Shown here: positions 45,780-56,215 of the stretch, piece by piece
Numbering within the stretch: the stretch's first letter is position 1
How the letters are laid out: every line of letters begins with the position of its first letter
Source: Bubalus kerabau
Lineage: Eukaryota > Chordata > Mammalia > Artiodactyla > Bovidae
Length of the DNA stretch: 64,000 bases
Assembly: GCF_029407905.1 (NCBI RefSeq)
Contig: NC_073628.1
Coordinates: forward strand, 48,567,501 to 48,631,500
Direction of reading: 5' to 3'
Made by a program: the position numbers and the translations under genes
Notes under the pieces: model-generated
Database searches by the model: none
Told to the model about the DNA's origin: nothing
The model's input: the letters and a program-made list of their open reading frames with translations, nothing else

Positions 45780-45930
45780 GTCAAATATGCATACATACAC
45801 ACAAGTATGTTTGCTGCAGTGTTGATGGAACAAAATGTTGCAAGCAAACTCAGGTTCAGTATTAACAATGTCATTGAATAAACTATGTTTCTATATGATG
45901 GATACAATAACTGAAGTGATGATATAGATT
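45780..45930 (+). mobile_element. Possible old L1 fragment
   Basis: GTTTGCTGCAGTGTTGATGG and TGTCATTGAATAAACTATG echo the end of L1 ORF2 on the plus strand. Weak. Confidence 0.35.
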
Positions 45931-46334
45931 TTTTAACTTACTATAATAGCCTTTGGGTATGGAGATTTCACCTAATTTGATAATATTTTCTTTTCCTTTA
46001 TCACTTTTTTCTGAAATGTTTGTTTTGTTGCAAAAAGTAAAACCTTAGCATCTATAATTATAGCAAACCTGAAAAATTGTTTTAAAACACACACAAAACA
46101 TAGGTTCTTAATATCTGTTAGATAGAACAAAGTCTATTTCCTTATGGGGATTCCAGATCTCTTGAAGAAATTTTGTGTAACTTCTACAATATGAATGTTT
46201 CTTAGTGTGAATTTTTCTAGAAGTCTACTTAGAGAATTGTTCCTTTTATAGATATAATGTTAATACATTTGATATGTAATACATTCTCTAATTTTTATTA
46301 CCTGTTTTGTACTTCTTGTGTTCACTTATAACCA
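45931..46334. other. Unassigned AT-rich sequence
   Basis: No gene or repeat is recognised. Confidence 0.5.
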
Positions 46335-46619
46335 GTTTTCTTTTTTTGTTGTTGTTGTTTTTATTTATTTATTTTATTTTTAAACCTGAAACACTGTATT
46401 AGTTTTGCCAAATATCAAAACGAATCGGCCTTAGGTATACATGTGCTCCCCATCCTGAACCCTCCTCCCTCCTCCCTCCCCACACCATCCCTCTGGGTCG
46501 TCCCAGTGCACCAGCCCCAAGCATCCAGTGTCGTGCATTGAACCTGGACTGGCAACTTGTTTCATACATGGTATTACACATGTTTCAATGCCATTCTCCC
46601 AAATCTTCCTACCCTCTCC
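46335..46619 (-). mobile_element. L1_BT-type 3' end, strongly 5'-truncated, antisense
   Basis: Nearly the same sequence as the 3' UTR of the full-length L1 (47315-47553): GTATTAGTTTTGCCAAATATC, CCCATCCTGAACCCTCCTCC, GGGTCGTCCCAGTGCACCAG. The poly(A) complement is 46335-46380. Only about 285 bp survive, typical of early reverse-transcription stop. Confidence 0.93.
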
Positions 46620-47260
46620 CTAACTGTGTTTTGGAAACATGGTGGTATTTTACTATTGAAAAGAGAGTTCATTTATTTTAATTAAAATGATTTTTAATAA
46701 ATGCCTATGTTTCTTATTAGAGTATTTCTCACACTTTTTATGGGGTTGTTTAATCCCTCAGTCCCACCCACTCTTTGCGACTCCATCAACTGCTGCACGC
46801 CAGGCTTCCCAGTCCTTCACCATCTCCCAGAACATGCTCAGACATGTCCATTGAGTTGGTGATGCCAATCCAACCACTCATCTGCTGTCCACTTCTCCTG
46901 CCTTCAGTCTTTCCCACCATCAAGGTCTTTTCCAATGAGTTGGTTTTTCACATCAGTTAGTCAAAGTACTGGAGCTTCAATTTGATCATCAGTCCTTCCA
47001 ATGAATATTCAGGACTGATTTCCTTTAGGATGGACTGGTTTGGGCTGTTTGCAGTCCAGAGGACTCAAGAGTCTTCTCCAACATCACAGTTCAAAAGCAT
47101 CAATTCTTAGGCACTCAGCTTTCTTTATGGTTCAGCTCTCACATCTATACATGAGTACTGCCAAAACTATGGCTTTGACTATACAGAGCCTTGTTTGCAA
47201 AGTAATGTCTCTTTTTTTTTAATATGCTATCTAGGTTTGTCATAGTTTTTCTTCCAAAGA

Positions 47261-47273
47261 GCAAGCATCTTTT
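47261..47273. repeat. Target-site duplication of full-length L1, left copy
   Basis: gcaagcatctttt, identical to 55688-55700. Read on the L1 strand the pre-insertion site is AATT/AAAAGATG, a good match to the L1 endonuclease preference TT/AAAA. Confidence 0.97.
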
Positions 47274-47632
47274 CTTTTTTTTTCTTTTTTTTTAATTTAA
47301 TTTTATTTTTAAACTTTACATAATTGTATTAGTTTTGCCAAATATCAAAATGAATCCACCACAGGTATACATGCGTTCCCCATCCTGAACCCTCCTCCCT
47401 CCTCCCTCCCCATTCCATCCCTCTGGGTCGTCCCAGTGCACCAGCCTCAAGCATCCAGTATCGTGCATCGAACCTGGACTGGCAACTCGTTTCATACATG
47501 ATATTTTACATGCTTCAATGCCATTCTCCCAAATCTTCCCACCCTCTCCCTCTCTCACAGAGTCCATAAGACTTTTCTATACATCAGTGTCTCTTTTGCT
47601 GTCTCGTACACAGGGTTATCGTTACCATCTTT
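47274..47632 (-). other. L1 3' UTR and poly(A)
   Basis: It follows the ORF2 stop. It includes the C-rich word CCATCCTGAACCCTCCTCCC on the plus strand (a purine-rich 3' UTR on the sense strand, as is usual for L1). The tail is A-rich with interspersed G and T rather than a clean homopolymer. Confidence 0.85.
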
Positions 47633-50600
47633 CTAAATTCCATATGTATGCGTTAATATACTGTATTCGTGTTTTTCTTTCTGGCTTACTTCACTCTGTA
47701 TAATAGGCTCCAGTTTCATCCACCTCATTAGAACTGATTCAAATGTATTCTTTTTAATGGCTGAGTAATACTCCATTGTGTATATGTACCACTGCTTTCT
47801 TATCCATTCATCTGCTGATGGACATCTAGGTTGCTTCCATGTCCTGGCTATTATAAACAGTGCTGCGATGAACATTGGGGTACATGTGTCTCTTTCCCTT
47901 CTGGTTTCCTCAGTGTGTATGCCCAGCAGTGGGATTGCTGGATCATAAGGCAGTTCTATTTCCAGTTTTTTAAGGAATCTCCACACTGTTCTCCATAGTG
48001 GCTCTACTAGTTTGCATTCCCACCAACAGTGGAAGAGGGTTCCCTTTTCTCCATACCCTCTCCAGCATTTATTACTTGTAGACTTTTGGATTGCAGCCAT
48101 TCTGACTGGTGTGAAATGGTACCTCATAGTGGTTTTGATTTGCATTTCTCTGATAATGAGTGATGTTGAGCATCTTTTCATGTGTTTGTTAGCTATCTGT
48201 ATGTCTTCTTTGGAGAAATGTCTTTTTAGTTCTTTTGCCCATTTTTTGATTGGGTCATTTATTTTTCTGGAGTTGAGCTGTAGGAGTTTCTTGTATATTC
48301 TCAAGATTAGTTGTTTGTCATTTGCTTCATTTGCTATTATCTTCTCCCATTCTGAAGGCTGTCTTTTCACCTTGCTAATAGTTTCCTTTGATGTGCAGAA
48401 GCTTTTAAGGTTAATTAGGTCCCATTTGTTTATTTTTGCTTTTATTTCCAATATTCTGGGAGGTGGGTCATAGAGGATCCTGCTGTGATGTATGTCAGAG
48501 AGTGTTTTGCCTATGTTCTCCTCTAGGAGTTTTATAGTTTCTGGTCTTACATTGAGATCTTTAATCCATTTTGAGTTTATTTTTGTGTATGGTGTTAGAA
48601 AGTGTTCTAGTTTCATTCTTTTACAAGTGGTTGACCAGATTTCCCAGCACCACTTGTTAAAGAGATTGTCTTTAATCCATTGTATATTCTTGCCTCCTTT
48701 GTCAAAGATAAGGTGTCCATATGTGTGTGGATTTATCTCTGGGCTTTCTATTTTGTTCCATTGATCTATATTTCTGTCTTTGTGCCAGTACCATACTGTC
48801 TTGGTAACTGTGGCTTTGTAGTAGAGCCTGAAGTCAGGTAGGTTGATTCCTCCAGTTCCATTCTTCTTTCTCAAGATCGCTTTGGCTATTCGAGGTTTTT
48901 TGTATTTCCATACAAATTGTGAAATTATTTGTTCTAGCTCTGTGAAGAATGCTGTTGGTAGCTTGATAGGGATTGCATTGAATCTATAGATTGCTTTGGG
49001 TAGTATACTCATTTTCACTATATAGATTCTTCCAATCCATGAACATGGTATATTTCTCCATCTGTTAGTGTCCTCTTTGATTTCTTTCACCAGTGTTTTA
49101 TAGTTTTCTATATATAGGTCTTTAGTTTCTTTAGGTAGATATATTCTTAAGTATTTTATTCTTTCCGTTGCAATGGTGAATGGAATTGTTTCCTTAATTT
49201 CTCTTTCTGTTTTCTCATTATTAGTGTATAGGAATGCAAGGGATTTCTGTGTGTTGATTTTATATCCTGCAACTTTACTATAGTCATTGATTAGTTCTAG
49301 TAATTTTCTGGTGGAGTCTTTAGGGTTTTCTATGTAGAGGATCATGTCATCTGCAAACAGTGAGAGCTTTACTTCTTCTTTTCCAATTTGGATTCCTTTT
49401 ATTTCTTTTTCTGCTCTGATTGCTGTCGCCAAAACTATGTTGAATAGTAATGGTGAAAGTGGGCACCCTTGTCTTGTTCCTGACTTTAGAGGAAATGCTT
49501 TCAATTTTTCACCATTGAGGATAATGTTTGCTGTGGGTTTGTCATATATAGCTTTGATTATGTTGAGGTATGTTCCTTCTATTCCTGCTTTCTGGAGAGT
49601 TTTGATCATAAATGGATGTTGAATTTTGTCAAAGGCTTTCTCTGCATCTATTGAGATAATCATATGGTTTTTATTTTTCAATTTGTTAATGTGGTGTATT
49701 ACATTGATTGATTTGCGGATATTGAAGAATCCTTGCATCCCTGGGATAAAGCCCACTTGGTCATGGTGTATGATCTTTTTAATGTGTTGTTGGATTCTGA
49801 TTGCTAGAATTTTGTTAAGGATTTTTGCATCTATGTTCATCAGTGATATTGGCCTGTAGTTTTCTTTTTTTGTGGCATCTTTGTCAGGTTTTGGTATTAG
49901 GGTGATGGTGGCCTCATAGAATGAGTTTGGAAGTTTACCATCTTCTGCAATTTTCTGGAAGAGTTTGAGCAGGATAGGTGTTAGCTCTTCTCTAAATTTT
50001 TGGTAGAATTCAGCTGTGAAGCCGTCTGGACCTGGGCTTTTGTTTGCTGGAAGATTTTTGATTATAGTTTCAATTTCCGTGCTTGTGATGGGTCTGTTAA
50101 GATTTTCTATTTCTTCCTGATTGAGTTTTGGAAAGTTGTACTTTTCTAAGAATTTGTCCATTTCTTCCACGTTGTCCATTTTATTGGCATATAATTGTTG
50201 ATAGTAGTCTCTTATGATCCTTTGTATTTCTATGTTGTCTGTTGTGATCTCTCCATTTTCATTTCTAATTTTATTGATTTGATTTTTCTCCCTTTGTTTC
50301 TTGATGAGTCTGGCTAATGGTTTGTCAATTTTATTTATCCTTTCAAAAAACCAGCTTTTGGTTTTGTTGATTTTTGCTATGATCTCTTTTGTTTCTTTTG
50401 CATTTATTTCTGCTCTAAGTTTTAAGATTTCTTTCCTTCTACTAACCCTGGGGTTCTTCATTTCTTCCTTCTCTAGTTGCTTTAGGTGTAGAGGTAGGTT
50501 ATTTATTTGACTTTTTTCTTGTTTCTTGAGGTGTGCCTGTATTGCTATGAACTTTCCCCTTAGGACTGCTTTTACCGTGTCCCACAGGTTTTGGGTTGTT

Positions 50601-51442
50601 GTGTTTTCATTTTCATTCGTTTCTATGCAAATTTTGATTTCTTTTTTGATTTCTTCTGTGATTCGTTGTTTATTCAGCAGCGTGTTGTTCAGCCTCCATA
50701 TGTTGGAATTTTTAATAGTTTTTCTCTTGTAATTGAGATCTAATCTTACTGCATTGTGGTCAGAAAAGATGCTTCGAATGATTTCTATTTTTTTGAATTT
50801 ACCAAGGCTAGCTTTATGGCCCAGGATGTGATCTATCCTGGAGAAGGTTCCATGTGCGCTTCAGAAAAAGGTGAAATTCATTGTTTTGGGATGAAATGTC
50901 CTATAGATATCAATTAGGTCTAACTGGTCTATTGTATCATTTAAAGTTTGTGTTTCCTTGTTAATTTTCTGTTTAGTTGATCTATCCATAGGTGTGAGTG
51001 GGGTATTAAAGTCTCCCACTATTATTGTGTTGTTGTTAATTTCTCCTTTCATACTTGTTAGCATTTGTCTTACATACTGCGGTGCTCCCGTGTTGGGTGC
51101 ATATATATTTATAATTGTTATATCTTCTTCTTGGATTGATCCTGTGATCATTATGTAGTGACCATCTTTGTCTCTTTTCACAGTCTTTGTTTTAAAGTCT
51201 ATTTTATCTGATATGAGTATTGCTACTCCTGCTTTCTTTTGGTCCCTATTTGCATGGAAAATCTTTTTCCAGCCCTTCACTTTCAGTCTGTATGTGTCCC
51301 CTGTTTTGAGGTGGGTCTCTTGTAGACAACATATGTAGGGATCTTGTTTTTGTATCCATTCAGCCAGTCTTTGTCTTTTGGTTGGGGCATTCAACCCATT
51401 TATGTTTAAGGTAATTACTGATAAGTATGATCCCATTGCCAT
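47633..51442 (-). pseudogene. L1 ORF2 (endonuclease-reverse transcriptase), one stop
   Basis: 1269 codons plus stop, against about 1275 for mammalian L1 ORF2p. It has an AP-like endonuclease (TLNINGLN, LQETH, GDFN, then RIDHILGH and SDHNAV), a reverse transcriptase with SPGPDGFTAEFYQ, GTRQGCPLSPLLFN and FADDMILY (catalytic Asp codons near 49345-49353), and a C-terminal Cys-rich region CWRGYGEKGTLFHCWWEC. A TGA at 50861-50863 (codon 194) cuts the endonuclease before its last catalytic residues; no other stop lies between it and 47633. At 48053-48055 Tyr replaces the second Cys of the CX3CX7HX4C motif. The ORF1 stop codon touches the ATG. Confidence 0.93.
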
Positions 51443-52487
51443 TTACTTTATTGTTTTGGGTTCAAATTTATACACCGTTTTTGTGTTTCCTGTCTAGAGA
51501 ATATCCTTTAGTATTTGTTGGAGAGCTGGTTTGGTGGTGCAGAATTCTCTCAGCTTTTGCTTGTCTGAAAAGCTTTTGATTTCTCCTTCATAGTTGAATG
51601 AGATCCTTGCTGGGTACAATAATCTGGGCTGTAGGTTATTTTCTTTCATCATTTTAAATATGTCTTGCCATTCCCTCCTGGGAAGAGTTTCTATTGAAGA
51701 TAGAAGAGAAGAATAGATAGAACAGAATAGAAGAATAGATAGAATAGAATAGAAGAGTTTCTATTGAAAGATCAGCTGTTATCCTTATGGGTATTCCCTT
51801 GTGTGTTATTTGTTGTTTTTCCCTTGCTGCTTTTAATATTTGTTCTTTGTGTTTGATCTTTGTTAATTTGATTAATATGTGTCTTGGGGTGTTTCGCCTT
51901 GGGTTTATCCTGTTTGGGACTCTCTGGGTTTCTTGGACTTGGGTGATTATTTCCTTCCCCATTTTAGGGAAGTTTTCAACTATTATCTCCTCAAGTATTT
52001 TCTCATGGTCTTTCTTTTTGTCTTCTTCTTCTGGGACCCCTATGATTCGAATGTTGTAGCGTTTAATATTGTCCTGGCGGTCTCTGAGATTGTCCTCATT
52101 TCTTTTAATTCGTTTTTCTTTTATCCTCTCTGATTCATTTATTTCTACCATTCTATCTTCTAATTCACTAATCCTATCTTCTGCCTCTGTTATTCTACTA
52201 TTTGTTGCCTCCAGAGTGTTTTTAATTTCACTTATTGCATTATTCATTATATATTGACTCTTTTTTATTTCTTCTAAGTCCTTGTTAAACCTTTCTTGCA
52301 TCTTCTCAATCCTTGCCTCCAGGCTATTTATGTGTGATTCCATTTTAATTTCAAGATTTTGGATCAATTTCACTATCATTATTCAGAATTCTTTATCAGG
52401 TAGATTCCCTATCTCTTCCTCTTTTGTTTGGTTTGGTGAGCATTTATCCTGTTCCTTTATCTGCTGGGTATTCCTCTGTCTCTTCAT
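51443..52487 (-). pseudogene. L1 ORF1 (RNA-binding chaperone), disrupted
   Basis: ORF1p trimerises on L1 RNA. The start is ATG at 52487 (MKRQRNTQQIKEQDK). An in-frame TGA at 52383-52385 is codon 35, and the frame resumes with IMIVKLIQNLE. A coiled coil (SLEARIEKMQERFNKDLEE ... RISELEDRMVEI) and an RRM-like part (IRIIGVPEEED) follow. In the C-terminal domain a 70-bp insertion (51699-51768) and a 3-bp deletion nearby shift the frame after ITADLSIETL. Discounting these, the frame would be about 325 codons, the normal size, ending at the TAA (51443-51445). Confidence 0.92.
51682..51768. repeat. 70-bp pentanucleotide-rich insertion in L1 ORF1
   Basis: GAAGAGTTTCTATTGAA occurs at 51682-51698 and 51752-51768, with a GAATAGATA/GAATA-type run between. 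The homologous L1 fragment at 13540-13715 has the 17-bp word once and no run, so the extra 70 bp is a later gain. It shifts the ORF1 frame. Confidence 0.9.
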
Positions 52488-53046
52488 CTTGTTTAAATTG
52501 CTGAGTTTGGGGTGTCCTTTCTGTATTCTGGCAGTTTGTGGAGTTCTCTTTATTGTGGCGTTTCCTCACTGTGTGTGGGTTTGTACAGGTGGCTTGTCAA
52601 GGTTTCCTGGTTAGGGAAGCTTGTGTCAATGTTCTGGTGGATGGAGCTGTATTTCTTCTCTCTGGAGTGTAATGAAATGTCCAGTAATGAGTTATGAGAT
52701 GTCTATGGTTTTGGGGTGACTTTGGGTAGCCTGTATCTTGAAGCTCAGGGCTGTGTTCCTTTGTTGCTGGAGAATTGGCTTGGTATGTCTTGCCCTGGAA
52801 CTTGTTGGCCCTTGTGTGGTGCTTGGTTTCAGTGTCGGTATGGAGGCGTTTGATGAGCTCCTGTCAATTAATGTTCCTTGGAGTCAGGAGTTCCCTGGAG
52901 TCAGGGTTTGGACTTAAGCCTCCTACTTCCAGTTATTGGTCTTATTTTTACAGTATTTTCAAAACTTCTCCTTCTATACAGCACCATTGATAAAACATCT
53001 ACGTTAAAGATGAAAAGTTTCTCTACTGTGAGGGTCACTCAGAGAG

Positions 53047-53455
53047 GTTCACAGCGTTACATGGAGAGGAGAAGTGGAAGGAGGGAGATAGAGGTGACCC
53101 AAATGAGATGAGGTGGAATCAATAGTGGAGAGAGTGGGCTAGCCAGTAGTCACTTCCTTATGTGCACTCCACAACTGGACCGCTCAGAGATGTTCACGGA
53201 GTTATACAGAGAGGAGAAGAAGGAGGCAGGAGACAGAGGTGGCCCGAAGGATAAAAGGGGGAAATGAAAAGGAGGGAGACAGATCCAGCCAGTAATCAGT
53301 TCCCTAAGTGTTCTCCACCATCTGGAACACACAGAAATTCACAGAGTTGGGTAGAGTAGAGAGGGGTTAGGGAGGAGATACAGGCGACCTGGTGGAGAAA
53401 ACGGAGAGTCCAAAGGGAGAGAGAGCAGTCAAGCCAGTAATCTCGTTCCCTAGTG
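53047..53455. repeat. Three 145-bp tandem units in L1 5' UTR
   Basis: The anchor GTTCAC/ATTCAC falls at 53047, 53192 and 53337, an exact 145-bp period. Each unit has a GAGAGGAGAAG-type purine block and ends in a TCCCTA/TCCTTA word with CCAGTAATC-like text before it. The unit ends differ by substitutions and small indels. Confidence 0.85.
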
Positions 53456-53486
53456 AAAAATGGGTCCTGAAGATTGGGTTCTTAAA

Positions 53487-54085
53487 GGTACAAAATTGGT
53501 AACAAATACATAAAAGCAAAAATTAAAAATCTAGAGTAGAGTTTGGGATTTCAAAAATGCGATGTTAATGAAAAGAAGAAGGAAAAGAGAGAAAAAATGA
53601 ACAAAGAAAAACAAACAAGGTCGCAAAAATTATAAAGAAACTACAGGTACAAAATTGATAACTAATACCAAAAAGCAAAAGTTAAAAATCTAGAGTAGAG
53701 TTTGGAATTTCACAAATACAATGTTAAAAAAAAGAAGAAGAAAAATAAAGAGAGAAAACAAACAAATCAACAAAAACAATGTCGCAAAAATTATAAAGAA
53801 AATACAGGTACAAAATTGATGTCAAATACCAAAAAGCATAAATTAAAAATCTTGAGTAGAGTTTGGAGTTGCAGATATATGATGTTATACAAAAGAAGAA
53901 GAGAAAGAAACAGAGGGAAAAAAAAGTCACAGAAATTATGAAAAAAAACTATAGGTACAAAATTGATAACATATACCAAAAGGCTAAAATTAAAAATCTA
54001 GAGTAGAGTTTGGAATTTCAAAAATACAATGTTAAAGAAAAGAAGAAAAAGAAAAAAAAAAAAAAACAGTCAAAAAATTATAAAA
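53487..54085. repeat. Four ~147-161-bp tandem units in L1 5' UTR
   Basis: GGTACAAAATTG starts a unit at 53487, 53646, 53807 and 53954 (periods 159, 161 and 147). Each unit contains AAAAATCTAGAGTAGAGTTTGG or a close variant and an A-rich run. The rich T-runs on the sense strand make this part of the UTR very AT-rich. Confidence 0.9.
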
Positions 54086-55665
54086 TATATGTATGAAGTT
54101 TGCTGAAGAAGAATAAAAAATAGGGTCTTTTTTTTGGCAAAGTAATAGTTATAAAAGTGAAAATTAAAGGACAATAGAGGACTTAAAAATTTTTTTTAAT
54201 TAAAAAAAAAGAAAAAGAAAAAAAAAAGAAAGAAAGATTGATCGTAAAAATAGTAAAAATATATCTAGGTCTTTCTCTGGTTTTGTTGTGCATATTGTGG
54301 GTTCAGTTCATTTTTGGCTAGTTCCTTGGTCCGACTTATATTTCTCAAGATCTATAGGCCCCTTCCTATGTAGTCCGTAGTAACCACAGGGTTTTAATCT
54401 ATGGCCTGTAGCTTCCAAGGCGTTTCCCTCTGTTATAGCTTCTTCTGTTTGCTGGTCTCTTCAGTGTCTGGTTCCCGCCCTGACACAAAGGGGACGGTGG
54501 AGGACACTATTTTTTTTTTTTTTTTTAGGTTCACTTGTTCAGCCGCGCTGTGGGGAGGGAGGGAGGGATGCTGCAAACAGATAACACTGGCGTGCGCTTG
54601 CAGTGCCTCAGCCACACTGGGTCTGCCCCCGCTCACGGCGCGTGTAGCCTCCCTGCCCACACTACTCAGGCTCTAGGTTGTTCCGCCGGGAACAATCCGA
54701 GGCTGGCCCTTGGCTGAGCTCCCAGGTCCAAGCCGCTCAGGTTCAGGCACTCGGGTAGTCCTCAGAGGCGCAGACTCGGTTGGGTCTGCGTTTTGTGCTC
54801 TTCCCAGATCCGAGCAGCTCAGGTGATGAGGTGTTTGGGGGGCGCCAATGCTGCGACTTATCGCCTCCCCGCCACTCGGTTATCTGGGTGTAAAACCGGC
54901 GCACCTTCTCAGGCAGATGTTGACCATCCAGACCCCCAAGAAGTTTTAGTTAGCAAAGAAGCCTGCTTACAGTTTTATAGATAGTGTCTCTCTTGGGCTG
55001 CGATTGCCCCCTTACGGCTCTGGCTGCCTGTCACTGGAGGGGGAAGGTCTGCAACCGGCTATCTCTGTTCAGTCCTTTGTTCTGTGCGCGGGCCTGGCGG
55101 TGTCTTAGGTTAGGGCTGGCTTTTCGCGTGGTAGATATCCCACAGTCTGGTTTGCTAGCCCAAATTATTTCACTCAGATAGCGCTCAGGACATTCGGGCC
55201 TGATTCTTATTCTAAGGGACACAGCCCGCGCCGCCCTTCCCTGCCCAGCCCCCGCTTGCTAATGCCGTGTGCAGGCGTCTGCGCTGCTTCTCCGCTGGGG
55301 GAGTTACCGTAGTGCTCACAATCTGTGATTTTTAATTGTTTATTTATTCTTTTTTCTCCCTTTTATGTTGCCCTCTGTGCTTCCAAAGCTCGGCACAGAT
55401 TCGGCAGTGAGAAGGTTTCCTGGTGTTTGGAAACCTCTCTCTTTTTAAGACTCCCTTCCCGGGACAGAACTCCGTCCCTCCCTCTTTTGTCTCTTTTTTT
55501 GTCTTTTATATTTTTTCCTACCTCCTTTCGAAGAGTTGGGTTGCTTTTCTGGGTGCCTGATGTCCTCTGCCGGCATTCAGAAGTTGTTTTGTGGAATTTA
55601 CTCGACGTTTAAATGCTCTTTTGATGAATTTGTGGGGGAGAAAGTGTTCTCCCCGTCCTACTCCT

Positions 55666-55687
55666 CCGCCATCTTGGCTCCTCCTCT
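55666..55687 (-). promoter_or_regulatory. YY1-like site at L1 5' end
   Basis: CGCCATCTTGG at 55667-55677 reads CCAAGATGGCG on the L1 strand, starting about 10 bases from the element start. Human L1 uses a YY1 site here to fix the start; the role in bovid L1 is inferred. Confidence 0.6.
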
Positions 55688-55700
55688 GCAAGCATCTTTT
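55688..55700. repeat. Target-site duplication of full-length L1, right copy
   Basis: gcaagcatctttt, identical to 47261-47273, followed by aatttc of the interrupted BovB. Confidence 0.97.
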
Positions 55701-55944
55701 AATTTCATGGCTGCAGTCACAATTCATAGTGATTTTGGAGCCCAATAATAAAAGTCTGTCACTGTTTTCCACTTTTTCCACATCTATTTGCCATGAAGTG
55801 ATGGCATCGGATGCCATGATTGTCATTTTTTGAATGTTGAGTTTTAAGCCAGCTTTTTCACTCTCCTCTTTTACCTTTATCAAGAGGCTCTTTAATTCCT
55901 CTTCACTTTCTGCCATCTCCACCATCTTACTCTGTACATCTTCT

Positions 55945-56215
55945 TTGGGGAAAGGAGATGGTGGGACAAATTGAGAAAATAGCATTGACACATAAACTAC
56001 CATGTGTAAAACAGCTAGCAGGAACTTGCTATATATCACAGAGAACCTGGCTTGGCACTCGGTGACAACCTAAAGGGTGGGATTGAGGGTGGGTAAGAGG
56101 GAGACTCAAGATAAAGAGAATATATGCATGCAGTTATGACTGGTTCACCTTGCTGTAGGGCAGGAAACAAAACAACATTGTAAAACAATTATCATCAATT
56201 TTTTTAAATAAATAT
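55945..56215 (+). mobile_element. L1 3' UTR fragment
   Basis: AAAATAGCATTGACACATAAAC, CTACCATGTGTAAAACAGC, CACAGAGAACCTGGC, CAACATTGTAAAACAATTATC follow a ruminant-lineage L1 3' UTR, ending in an A-rich region. Confidence 0.75.

Larger units (their letters stand above)
47274..55687 (-). mobile_element. Full-length L1 (L1_BT type), 8.4 kb
   Basis: A complete 8414-bp L1 on the minus strand: 5' UTR 55687-52488, ORF1 52487-51443, ORF2 51442-47633, 3' UTR 47632-about 47320, and a poly(A) with an imperfect A-rich tail to 47274. Perfect 13-bp duplications flank it. Its length agrees with the cattle L1_BT consensus as I recall it. The coding frames carry stops and an insertion, so the copy is inactive as an autonomous element. 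Confidence 0.96.
52488..55687 (-). promoter_or_regulatory. L1 5' UTR / internal promoter
   Basis: A 3.2 kb untranslated region. From the 5' end it has a GC- and CpG-rich part (about 54540-55500), an A-rich part with four tandem units, a G-rich part with three tandem units, and a leader to ORF1. L1 transcription starts at the 5' end from an internal promoter. Plus-strand frames in it are incidental. Confidence 0.85.
46746..55917 (-). mobile_element. BovB LINE, antisense, split by a full-length L1
   Basis: BovB 3' part at 46746-47273 (CCATCTCCCAGAACATGC, GATGGACTGGTTTGGG, GCTCTCACATCTATACATG) continues at 55701-55917 (TTCATGGCTGCAGTCAC, GATTTTGGAGCCC, AAGAGGCTCTTTAATTCC). Removing the L1 and one copy of gcaagcatctttt rejoins the BovB without a gap. 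The BovB is 5'-truncated near the 'TTCACTTTCTGCC' word. Confidence 0.95.

Noticed and set aside
46335..47553. Two near-identical L1 3' ends about 940 bp apart, considered as a duplication
   Set aside because: BovB sequence lies between them and their truncation points and tails differ, so two independent insertions explain them better.
54401..55612. Several GC-rich plus-strand frames and a CpG-rich stretch that resembles a gene promoter
   Set aside because: They are antisense within the L1 5' UTR, whose CpG-rich head explains the composition.
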